NCBI GenBank assembly: GCA_012931725.1
Contig: CM022946.1
Coordinates: 57,745,502-57,809,501 of the forward strand
Source of the DNA: Litsea cubeba
Taxonomy: Eukaryota; Streptophyta; Magnoliopsida; Laurales; Lauraceae
DNA: 64,000 nt
Direction of reading: 5' to 3'
In this document: positions 1 to 10,510 of the stretch, in pieces
How positions within the stretch are numbered: the first letter of the stretch is position 1
Layout of the letters: each line of letters opens with the position of its first letter
Notes under the pieces: generated by a model
Seen by the model: the letters and a program-made list of their open reading frames with translations, nothing else
Told to the model about the DNA's origin: nothing
Database searches by the model: none
Position numbers and translations under genes: made by a program

Positions 1-171
1 TCCTTTCTTCACAAGTCATCCTCTTTTAACTCTTTTGTACTGTCTACACTACCTATGCAACTTATAAATAGGTTTACATATGGTTCCTCCCATGCTACTA
101 AATAGGTTTTAGACTTCCAATGATAAGACAACATAACTTCTCATATTCTTGGTGATGCTTGATGGACAATC
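1..171. other. Unassigned AT-rich sequence
   Basis: I see no coding region, RNA gene or element end in this stretch. It flanks the start of the large composite LTR that begins at 172. Confidence 0.5.
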
Positions 172-1172
172 TGTAAGACCCTGATCCAAATTCTCGCAAT
201 TAGTGTTAATTAAGTGGGCGATTGGTCTCTTAAGTGGGATTAGAGGTCGTTTGATTAGAGTGTGGTTTTGTTTAGTCTTAGATCTAGCTTTGGGAATTTT
301 TGAAAGCATTGGATTCTGTCTGACACACTCAAGGGTGCCCTATGCTACACGAGTAAGTGTGGGGGAATGATTCTTAATTAAAAAGAACTGATTTTCATTC
401 CTTTTGATAGATCTCATTATTATCCACCACTTTCGTTTTCATTCCATCCATGTCCGAAGCCCAGAAACTCGATTTTTACCTAAAAGGATAAAACAGTCTT
501 TTCTCACCCAAATTTATACACGATTTTCAAAGTCTCCAAAGCATGTGAAATTTATACTTTCCGAAAGCTAAATTTTTCGACAAACATTTATTCCTTTTTT
601 TGTCAATCTCATCTGGGGCCCGCAGGTGGGGTTTCCAGCCACTTGAAGTTCTAGGCTTGGTGGGCCCACTCCCCACTTAAACTCAAGTCTTCTGCTCCTC
701 CTTTCTCATTCAAAAATTTCATCCCATATTCAGAAACTTCAGAACTTCGGAAAACTCATTTCTCTCCTTCCTCTCCACCTTGCATGCCATATCACTTGAG
801 CTTAGAATGAAAATCTGAGTTCACCATTGCTTTCCCCTTTCTCCAAGCTTCAGCTAGATATCTTTTGGTGCAGAGATACTTCAGAACTCCATCATCTCTA
901 CTCTTTTTCTCCCACTTAGGACAGTTACAAGTAAGAGATGCCTCCCAGCCCCTATTTATGATCTTATTAGGTTCTTTAGATTCCTAATTTCGCACATGCA
1001 AAGTCTCTTTTGAAATGGTTCCTTGTTTTCAAAAATTTTGGGTGATTTTGAGGATTTCTCTTGGAGTTTTGTAGGTTGGTTCCTAGTTGTTTGAGAGGGA
1101 TTCTTGGGAGTGAATTTGGTCTTGTATTGGGCTAAGACAAGTGATCTTTCTAGATATTCTATGCATGCTAAG

Positions 1173-1937
1173 CAAGGCCGGCCCTGAAGGGGGGCCAGAA
1201 GTGCGCTCGCCCGGGCCCATTTTCAGGGGGGCCCAAAAATGAGATTGACAAGATTCACTGAAAAATAAAATTAATATTAAAATTATTAGATGAGTATGCT
1301 CAATTTTAATTTTTCATAATTAGGCCCACTGAAAAAATTTGATGCTCAGTTTACTATTACACAATTCCTTGTCCAACACAATTTTATTTTTTCATAATTA
1401 GGCCCACTGAAAAATGTGTAATATTATATGCAAGATTAACTGATTTTGATTTATGATAATTGGGCCCACTTAATATTTTGATGGCCAGTTAGCATTTAGC
1501 TTTGTTACAAAAGTCTCTGGCCCACCCTGATTGCAACAATATTACTCTTGATTTGGAACTAATACGAAAAGTTTATGAAACCTTATAGCCTTAGATTTAT
1601 TTTTTTGAGCTTTTGTGGGCCCCATAATCAACATTTGAACCTTTAATCCATTTAATCATCTGAACCTTTTGCAAATTACAAGTATTTGTCTTGTAAAAGA
1701 ACTATTGAATTGTTACAACTTACAAGTATTTGTCTTGATTATACATTATAGCCTTTTATTTTGAATGTTTATATATTGAAGTTTGAATTTATATGCTTTG
1801 AATGTTAAATTTTTAGTTAATTTTGACATGTTAGATATTGGTTGAAAAATGAATGAGGCCATCACTAAGTTTATATATATATAGATGCCTAATTTTTACT
1901 CTTGCCCTGGACCCTGAAAAATTCAGAACCGGCCCTG
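1173..1937. mobile_element. Non-autonomous hAT element (765 bp) with perfect 8-bp TSD
   Basis: The left end reads CAAGGCCGGCCCTGAA. The right end, read on the other strand, is CAGGGCCGGTTCTGAA, giving imperfect 16-bp terminal inverted repeats. The element is flanked by identical 8-bp direct repeats ATGCTAAG at 1165-1172 and 1938-1945, the duplication size expected for the hAT superfamily. No transposase reading frame is present, so it would need a transposase supplied in trans. The interior is AT-rich and repeats a GGCCCACTGAAAAA-type motif near 1323 and 1400, with a diverged third copy near 1462. Confidence 0.9.
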
Positions 1938-2579
1938 ATGCTAAGTGCTTGGGCATTTTGTTTGCAGAGTGTATGATTTCATCTATTATGTGCAAATGAT
2001 CTTGTTGTTAGCAAGCTTGGGTAGTTTGAAATCCATTGTTATACTTGCATGCATTTTTTAATTGTGTTGTCCTGGAAATTTATTTTCTGAGGAAAATTGA
2101 ATTATGTTTTGCTAAATGTTTTTGTTTTGTAATGGAATACTTGATGAGCATGAATGTTTTATTGTTGTGTTTAAAAGAATGGAGTTTCTGGTGCTAAATG
2201 GTTGGAAGTTGGTATCTCTGGAGAGCAAGTAGTCTCTGGGAGCGCAGGGAATTGGCAAGGAATAAGTAGTTTTAAATGAGAGAAAGAATGACTTGAAACA
2301 GATCTGATTTGCACTTTTCCACAGGTGGACTGCTAGGTGACCGACCCCATATCAGGACTGGTCAGTTACAATTCCGTAGAGCAAAATTTTCTTGACAGGT
2401 GTCAGCTAGCACCTAGCCGCCAGGTGACCGACCCATGGCGGTTACAATTCCAGAAAGCAACAGTTGTGTCAGCATTAACAGTCAGCTGGCGACTAGCTAC
2501 CAGGTGACCGAGTGTTGTAAAATGAGGAGTTTTGTACGGTTTTGTGGAGATAGAAACCAAGAAGATGCTGAGGGTCTTC

Positions 2580-3021
2580 TGTTAGAAACAAAAATCTACC
2601 AAGATCCTCCATGTCAAATCATAGAGAGATGTAAAGCGAAAACATACCTTGATCCATTGTGGAAGTTGTTTGCAGGTTGTTGATCTTCCAATCCAATATG
2701 ATTGTCCAGAGAAACCCTCTTGATTCTTGATTCTTTATGATGATGGGATGTCAGAGAGAATAGGAACTTACCATATGAATTGGGGACCATAAGCCTAATA
2801 TATAATAATAAGATTATCATAGGTTTTACTATTTCTAATTTGGCCCCTCATCAAATTAGAAATAGAATTCTGATATCTACACATTAATCCCATGACAATT
2901 ATACCCTTAAGCCTTAAAACTTTAAGTCTTAATTAGATCACTTTAACTTAGGCTTAACCAAAAATAGCATAACACATTTAATGGTTACATGTGTGGCCCC
3001 ACATGATGGAATTTTCCAACA
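2580..3021 (-). mobile_element. Short solo LTR (442 bp), probably Ty1/copia
   Basis: The segment begins TGTTAGAAA and ends TTTCCAACA, a near-perfect short inverted terminal repeat with TG...CA ends. It is flanked by TCTTC (2575-2579) and CCTTC (3022-3026), a 5-bp duplication with one mismatch. No internal coding domain, primer site or second LTR is adjacent, so it is best read as a solo LTR. Orientation is tentative: read on the minus strand it starts TGTTGGAAAATTCC, like other copia LTR starts, and has AT-rich TATA-like sequence near 2800. Confidence 0.6.
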
Positions 3022-3704
3022 CCTTCATCCTGCGCAGATAATGTGCATTTGAAAGTTGGGATGTCGTCCAACCTCTGGGGCGCCAACTTATTTCTAAATT
3101 TCCGCCATTCGAGCTTCAAATACACATTGAGTCAAACGACGTGGTCTTAGCATATGCTTGGGTGTTTGTTTGAAAATCAAAGGTCAATAGAGATTATACT
3201 AGCTTGTAATTGCTTTGACGTGTAAATATCATATTTGTCTTGAATTATTCCAAGAGCCAAAAGAGTCTTGTTTTCAGGAAAACTCTTGACTTAAGGAACT
3301 TTGAGGAGACTACTTTCCGTGCTTCTACACGCTAATAGCTTATGCTATTTTGTTCTGTCTTGCTTTGTCTTGTCTTGACATCTAGTTTTCCATCTTTCAT
3401 GGCTTTTCTTGTAAATGTATTTTGTCTTGTCCATTCATGGACTTGAGTAGACACTACTACTGAGCATGGACTACACTGTCGGCCTGATCAACTGGTCTGG
3501 GGTTCCTTGAATTACTTGGACATCAGAAGACTGATTATATTCTTTGTACGCGCTTCCGGTTCCGCGGCCGGACCCCGACCACCTTGTGTGGCGTGAGATC
3601 TTGTCTTGTCTTATTTTGCTTACTCTTATCATCTTGTATGATGGAGAAGAATGGGCTCAATGTGGGTTTGCCAATCATGATATTATTAACACTACTAGAA
3701 AAAT

Positions 3705-3960
3705 GACTTTTAGCGTCCGCCAGTAGCCGTTGCTAAAAGTCCCCTGGCGGTCGCTAATACTCTTTAGCGACCGCCTAGCGACCGCCAAGTAGCGCCGTGT
3801 ATAAGTCATCGCAAAAGGTTATTAGCGACCGCCGTTTGCAGTCGCTAATACTCAATAAAATTTTTTTAAATAAATATTAGCGACCGCCATTGACGGTCGC
3901 TAATACTCAACAAAAAATTTTAAAAAAATATTAGCCAACGCCAATGGCGGTCGCTAATAT
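3705..3960. repeat. CACTA subterminal repeat cluster
   Basis: The motif AGCGACCGCC and its reverse complement GGCGGTCGCT recur about ten times, with spacing and small variations. In CACTA elements such clusters bind the element's DNA-binding protein. They mark the transposon boundary here and are matched by weaker copies near 10725-10800. Confidence 0.8.
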
Positions 3961-6900
3961 TTTTAATTTTAAAAAAAAATTTAAAAAAAGATACGACCCC
4001 CGCCGGGGGATACCCCCGGACCCCCTTCGTAAAACGCATGTATTAACACCATCAAAAATCTTTCAAACATTTAAATAAATCCTAACCATCCATTTGCTAA
4101 CCAAAATCAACAATTCATAAATAAAGAAAAATAAACAATGGCAAGGAGCAACAACTTTCACTTGGCTGCCTTGGGATTGACCTAAGGCAGGCCATCTTTT
4201 CTCGCCTAAGGGCCCTTGACCTCACCTGAGGTTTTCTTCCCTCACCTGAGGCCTCCCTTATCTCACCCGAGGCCTCCCTTATCTCACCCGAGGCCTCCTT
4301 CAGTCCTTCCCTCGCTCAAGAGCTCAATGGGTCCTAACCCCCTTAGCTGGGGTAAAGAAAATTTATGTGGATGACTTCACTTTTATATTAAATAAAAACT
4401 AAAATAACTAGCATCACATCCAGCCCAAACTGTACTTATTACTGTGCGGGTCTAGCACAACAAAACAGAAACCCATCATAGGTTGGATTGGTTACAGAGC
4501 TTGGAAGATCTGTATCCGAAGAGGCCACTCATCCCTATTTCAAATGCTTTGGAGCCCTGGACTTGTCTGGCCCATTTTAAAATTGACGCTGGACAGCTCT
4601 TCTAGGCTTGTGAATCAATTTGGGTTCAGCACAGGCCTAAAACCAATGGTTTGTATGATTTAGGTGTGATTGAACCCAAATGTAATGGCCATAAATTCTT
4701 TCAATTTGTTCATTAATGCCACTGTCAATGGGATAGCTACCGAGCAGGTGTACGTTGTCCAATGATCTTCCCATTTTAGCTTTAGGCTGAATCAGCCAGC
4801 AAGGTGTATATATTGATACTTTCAAACTCTCCTAGTAAAACCATGGGTTATTGATTAAAGGAAGGCCCAATACTTCACCTGACACGGCCTGTACAAACAA
4901 GGTAAATATGTTATGAGGCATCAGTTATGGGATACATGTAGACTAGTAAAACCATGTGCTATGCACGTGGCTTCACACATCCAGATCTTTTAATTGAGAT
5001 TATTCAACACATGTTCAAATTTATGTTAGGCATAAAGAGAATATAGTCATGGGTTTGTCATCAAATATACAGTACTTCAACTGTAGTCTATGTTTTTCAG
5101 TTATTACCATAGAATTTCAAGTTTATGCTGGGAATAAAGAAAAATAAAACAAAGTTGCAGTACATAGAAGCTTAACCAGACAAAAATACATAACATCATA
5201 TTGGCAACTCCTATACTAAGATGATAAAAGAAATTTTTTATAATGCAGTACATAGAAGCTCATGAACTACACCTTATCCTTGATTGATTTCCAAAAGACC
5301 CTAGTCATTTCATCTCCTGCACCACAAAAGGTTCAGATAGGATAACCAATTAGATGAATCTTGTGGTGCTTCCAACTATCATGTAATTAATAAGCTGTTG
5401 CTTACAATTATAAAATTTGGACAATGCTATAGTACTTTCTGAAGCTTTCTGTAGTTATTTAGTCTCATACAAACATTGAAAATATCACATTCATGTATAA
5501 TGAAAATAATCATTAACAGAAGCTTACGCGACACAATCATAGATATGATTATAAATGAATATAATGAAGGCATTAACATAGTAGAAGCAGTTTCCACACG
5601 GCATTATAAATGCCCCTACTACATGAGATCCGATAGGAAACCTGAAAGTTCATGGCCAAACTCCTCAAGACTAGTGGTCAGATTAAAAAATAAATAAAAA
5701 ACTAAGTACAAGAAAACAAAAACAAAAATAAAAAACTAGTTACCTGCTTATATTTCTTGTAGATTCGCTTGGTTACTATGTTCTTGAATTCATCAAAAAA
5801 TATGAGAACTTCTCTTCTTTTAATTCATCTCCTCCCTGCCACAGCCCCTGCACGCTGCCAACTCCGCCTTCCTCCACTTTACCATTACCGTTGGAAAATA
5901 AAAATTTAGGCTAACATTCTACTATATACCAACATTCAAATGCCAATGAAAATTTAATTACTGTTATGTTTATACATAAACATTCATACAAACACAGATG
6001 GACACATTATAATAAAGAGAAAGAAAAATAAAAAAGAAGAACAGATCCATGATAAAAACCTGGATGATGAGAATATACTGACAGACCTATAAAAAATGAG
6101 GCATTCACATTCACATTAAAAAAAATCAACATTCATCTTTTGAATCAGAATCGACATATTCAACCTCTCAGTATTCACATATTCAACAACTTAAACCTCT
6201 CAACATCCAAATATCTGACAAATCGAAACCTGCCTGCTACAACATAAAATCTGCTACATTCAACACTAGAAATAATTTCAAGACTAAAAACCAACAGAAC
6301 TCAAGTTAAAAAAGAGCTCTACAACATAAAATCTGCTACATTCAACACTAGAAATAATTTCAAGACTAAAAACCAACAGAACTCAAGTTAAAAAAGAGCT
6401 CATGATAAAAATCTTACAAGTAAGATGATAGATGGCCTTCTTTAAACTCACTGTATCCATTGTTTTGTATTCAAACTAGAAATATGCAGAACAAGTGTAA
6501 CAAAATCCAATGTGTCAGCTGAGGTTGGTGAGGAAAAGAGCAAATTCCATTTCAATGTATCAGCTCAATCATTGCCCAATAAAAAAGAAGAATACCACTT
6601 GTTACAAGGAATACCACTTTGTTACAAGAATACCACTAGAATAAGAAACTAAATTAATACTAGGAACTAGAAATCTAAACTAAACAAAGTCTTAATTTGT
6701 CATGCGTCATTATTCTCACATCGATTTTTCTTCCATTCCATTTTCATGTATTGTTGCTCATCTATTAAACTAAAAGGGTTCTAGTTCCAACCATTACCAA
6801 TGTCTTACCATACTTGTTACACTCCAGTCAATTGAACTGTTCACACTGAAATGAGATAAAAAAGACCTTTCTTTTTTAAACTCTGATAATCAAGAAGTTT

Positions 6901-7637
6901 ATCACATCACTGTCAATCATTCCATTAAGAAAGACAACAACAATCCAACAATCACTGTCAAATTCATGCATAATAATTAATAATACTGAACTCACATTGC
7001 TTCAAAGAAAGACATGTCCATAGCTTCTTAGAACAGCCCCAGGCAATTTTAATGAAGCCACATCAACACATGCATTTTTTAGAGTTGAAAAATATACACA
7101 TTAAATAAAGGGTGGTTTACTTCTTCATCCACACTCACTGATCCAAAGAAAAGTTAAAAAAAAAAAAACATCTTAACTAATACTTCTTCTGCAAGCTAAC
7201 TATAACATAATAAAGTTTTCGGTAAGGAAAAATGAAATGATATTCACAAAGACATGAACCTTGACATGAAAATATATTCAGGAGACAACAATTGAACAAT
7301 AGCGACGGTAGAGAACTTATCAATGCTTAGGTCAAGATATAAGCAATGAAACTTGACATAAATTAAAATGTGAGCCAATAAAAACTAAAAACTAAAGTTC
7401 AACCATAAAATGTGGTTTACATCTTCACCCTTTTTTTGCAAACTATAACATGATAAAATCTCAATATGGAAAAATAAAAATAAAATAATCACAAAGATAT
7501 GCACCAACCAGGAAATCAATAGCAGTCGCAATGGTAGAGAACTCACCACTGTTGGTTTCAAGAGAATGAGCCACAAAATAAAACACAACATTTTAAATTA
7601 TCAGTAGTCATTGTCAAATTAAGAGGATCGAACTTAC
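3961..7637. other. CACTA interior without recognisable gene
   Basis: This AT-rich stretch has no long reading frame. A CCTGAGGCCTCCCTTATCTCACC-like motif is repeated near 4220-4310. The minus-strand frame at 4637-4825 could be a captured exon, but I recognise no family. An 82-bp tandem duplication lies at 6237-6400. Confidence 0.45.
6237..6400. repeat. Perfect-looking 82-bp tandem duplication
   Basis: The segment 6237-6318, starting CTACAACATAAAATCTGC, is repeated immediately at 6319-6400 with essentially no differences. This indicates a recent local duplication inside the CACTA element. Confidence 0.9.
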
Positions 7638-7758
7638 TTGTCTACTGAGAGTTGGACCATCTATGGGTATGGCATATGATTTAAACTTTAAAGCTTCCAT
7701 AGGATCACCCATAAAATGGCTCACAATATTTTTATACAGTCACATGCATTTGTTGAAC
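7638..7758 (-). pseudogene. Exon-like captured fragment, family not recognised
   Basis: Read on the minus strand, an AG acceptor (GGAACAG, 7759-7765) precedes about 121 nt with coding character that ends at a consensus donor, CAA then GTAAGT (7632-7637). The final reading frame gives SHFMGDPMEALKFKSYAIP followed by IDGPTLSRQ. The first part, VQQMHVTV, is in another frame, so there is an apparent one-base frameshift near 7738. I cannot name the protein. The intact splice signals and protein-like composition suggest an exon captured by the CACTA element rather than chance. Confidence 0.4.
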
Positions 7759-8092
7759 CTGTTCCCGTAGGGTTATGTCAACACACAAGTCTATTCAATA
7801 ACCATCATTAAAGATCTAAGATATATGAAGTAACAACAAAATACAAGGAGAAAACTAATATATGCAGGTCAAAGAATATGACTACAAGAGATATAACTGT
7901 ATGCTAAAAGAAAACAACAAGAAGAATATCTTGTTTCAGTTTACTGAAAAACAACAAAAGAATATCTTGTTTCTTGTACCCCTGATTAAACCTCAGAATA
8001 TTTATTATCTTTCTTGTGAAAAAATAAAATAAAAAAGAAACATAGAATTAGGTTATTAGTCCAATACTAGAATTAGATTATTAGTCCAGTAC

Positions 8093-8259
8093 CTTGTGCA
8101 AACATGTGAAAGGCCATACCATCCAATATAAAGTGAGAAATAAATAAAAGCTTCCCTTCAAGAGAAAAATCTTTAGCTCCTTTTGGTTTTCTATATGGTT
8201 TTCAGCTGGCCCGGCCTTATACACCAGATATCTATTCCAGTTCTCAAGGAGACACTGAG
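8093..8259 (-). pseudogene. Second exon-like fragment, family not recognised
   Basis: On the minus strand this segment ends CACAAG before a GT donor (8091-8092) and begins after an AG at 8260-8261. Its last third reads DFSLEGKLLFISHFILDG then MAFHMFAQ in one frame, while a second frame is open across the whole segment. Composition looks exonic but frames are inconsistent, as in a decayed captured exon. It lies on the same strand as the auxilin exon and the exon-like piece at 7638-7758. No function can be assigned. Confidence 0.3.
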
Positions 8260-8310
8260 CTTCAATGGCGATGTGAAAAAAAAAATAGTTTAAGAAGATC
8301 ATTATAAGCC

Positions 8311-8370
8311 CACAATGAGATTACTGAATTGGACAAGTTAGATGGTTCAATTACTGAATTGGACAAGTTA
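8311..8370. repeat. 30-bp tandem duplication
   Basis: The unit containing ATTACTGAATTGGACAAG followed by TTAGATGGT occurs twice head to tail. On the plus strand it could encode a repeated ITELDKLDG peptide, but no longer reading frame supports a gene. Confidence 0.7.
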
Positions 8371-9513
8371 GATGGTCCATGCCCGTGAAGCAGACCCCAG
8401 ATAGAGAGGACAAGATGAAGATGATAATGATGATGAAGATTGCTTAAGTAAAAGACCTTGTGTAAGTGTAAAGTTGCTTTAATATACTCAAGTGAAATAT
8501 GTACATGTGGACCCACAACTGATGGTGGAAACTGTTGCGATTTCAACTTAATCCCACAACTGGTGATGAGTCTGAATAACACCCATCTCACCACAGGATT
8601 GAACCACAACATGCAGTGTACGTGCTGAACTCAGACCTGACTGGATCACACCTCCAAGGCATGAATTCAGTCCAAAACAATATATTTCAACCTAATCTCT
8701 GCTACCCACACCAAATCTCATCCCATTTCTAAATCCATCAATCCCTTTGAAGTCCCTTTAGCCTAAATCACACAATTCTCAAACCAGAAATCTCCATACA
8801 TGTTCCAAAATATGGTTTCAAAAAATATGTTCCCACCCACCATCCTTGGTAGCAGGAGATTGGTGTACACCAACTCTGTATGTAGAATATGTACACCAAA
8901 GATAGGCCCCTCTGAAAATTCTAAATGTATTACAAAGTAACTTCCATTGCAACAAAAGCTTTAACAGTAACACATTATCAATACAACTATACAAGCGTAT
9001 TTTCTTTTTCTTTTTTTCATCATAATACATTTACCAATAAAAATTTTATTCTGCTTCTGAACTATCAATAGGAAATGCATTGTAATAAGTTTGTTGCAAG
9101 GTGCAATGGAAGTGCCAAACTTTAAGATTTCCATGATAATCTTTCTATTCATTTTTTTTAATGACTTATAAAAAGTATCAAATTTGACAGAACATACTGC
9201 CAAATGTATAATCTAGTGCAGCAGGTCATATTTACATTTCAACATTAGTGTAAATCTTAAACAGGGAGTATAATGCTCCTTCACAAAAAATCATAAAAAA
9301 TTATACTGCCAGCATCTGTATTCTTCATTCCATCACCCAGAAGCTATTTACAATAACAATGGAATTGAAATCAGCATTTCCAAGTTCAGCCAGCCGCTCA
9401 AAGATACAATATACATTAATAAAAAAATTCAATTGAAACTGCAATCTAATGCAACAAACCAAGCAGCAGCATTTATAACATAACATCCAAAAATAAAAAG
9501 ATCTGGTTTTTAC

Positions 9514-10196
9514 CTGTTTGGGGGAGGACAACTCCCACCAAATCTGGGTATCAAATCATCAAACCCCGTAACCTCTCTCTTCGTCCCTCCAGATCGATTG
9601 CCTCTCGAACCCTTCTTCAACTCGGGTTCCGCCCGACCGAAATTCCCAAGCAGATCATCATAATGAGACGCATCATTCTGCACATTAGACATGGATGCGA
9701 AGACGTCGTCGAATCTAACAATCGCAGTGCTCTTCATTCCAGGAACCATATCAAAGATATCATCATCATACACGAACTTATCATACACGGGCATGGACGA
9801 GGCCCTAGCGAGCAATTCCTTAGACCCCAGAAACAAGGAATCAAAAGGAGAGGCGGCAGAGGACGGAGGAGGAGGAGGAGCACGCCCCTGATTCGAATAC
9901 CTCGTCGGACCGCCGAAGACGTCATCGTACCGAAGACCACCGTACTCGGGGCTGCTCTGGTTGTGGGAAGAGGGTCCGAAGAGCTCGTCGTTGTCTCCGA
10001 TAAGGGATCCGCCGGAGGGGGTCGAATTCCACGCGGATCTCACCGTCGCCGAGGAAGTCGATCTGGAGCCGCCGACGGATCCGATCCCAACGTTGCTGGA
10101 GGTGGTGGTGGCAGGGCCCTTGGAGGCGGACATGGGAGCGGATTTTCCCTGGGGTCGGAAGTCGAAATCCCTAGCTAGAATCCCGAAATCGTCTAT
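9514..10196 (-). pseudogene. First exon of an auxilin-related J-protein gene (captured, start codon lost)
   Basis: Auxilin-related proteins are clathrin-uncoating cofactors with a C-terminal J domain that recruits Hsc70. This exon encodes only the unstructured N-terminal part. Visible family features are the N-terminal ARDFDFRPQGKSAPM-type segment, then YDDVFGG, KFVYDDDIFDMVPG, RFDDVFASM, YDDLLGNFG and GFDDLIPRFGG, the acidic-aromatic repeats typical of plant auxilin-like proteins. The exon ends with CAG at a good splice donor (GTAAAAACC, 9513 downward), leaving an intron of phase 2. The position of the family's usual start Met reads ATA (10194-10196). The next Met is 22 codons in, at 10131-10133, giving a frame of about 206 codons before the donor. 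No second exon or J domain is found on this strand before the CACTA left end at 3690, so it is a captured fragment. Identification is from motif recognition, not a search. Confidence 0.75.
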
Positions 10197-10204
10197 TCCT
10201 GTTT

Positions 10205-10326
10205 GGGGGGGGGGGGGGTGGTGTTTCCAGATCTGGGGTGAAATTGGGGAAGAAAGGGCTTTTTTTTTTTTTTTTTTTTTTTGGGGGGGGGGGGGGGCTC
10301 GAATTAGGGTATTAGGGGGGGGGGGG
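10205..10326. repeat. Homopolymer runs (G and T)
   Basis: A run of about 14 G (10205-10218), then T (10260-10282) directly joined to G (10283-10297), and G again (10315-10326). They sit in the 5' leader of the captured auxilin exon and are also places where assembly length errors are likely. Confidence 0.85.
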
Positions 10327-10468
10327 TCCGATCTCAGCTGCTAGGAGGAAAATCGAGGGATTTTGGGGGTGATTCTTGGTGTTTGGTTTTGGGATTTCTA
10401 TGGATTCGGTGAATGAGAAAGGGATCGAAGAAGGGAGAGATTGGGATTCCGATGGATGGAAGTGGAAA

Positions 10469-10469
<1 letters not shown>

Positions 10470-10510
<41 letters not shown>
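10470..10510. repeat. Compound (TC)n-(AC)n microsatellite
   Basis: A TC dinucleotide run passes directly into an AC run of about 12 units. Pyrimidine microsatellites are common in plant 5' untranslated leaders, consistent with this being the leader of the captured auxilin gene read on the minus strand. Confidence 0.95.

Noticed and set aside
9663..10344. Plus-strand frames opposite the auxilin exon
   Set aside because: They mirror a GC-rich real coding exon on the other strand and carry no recognisable motif.
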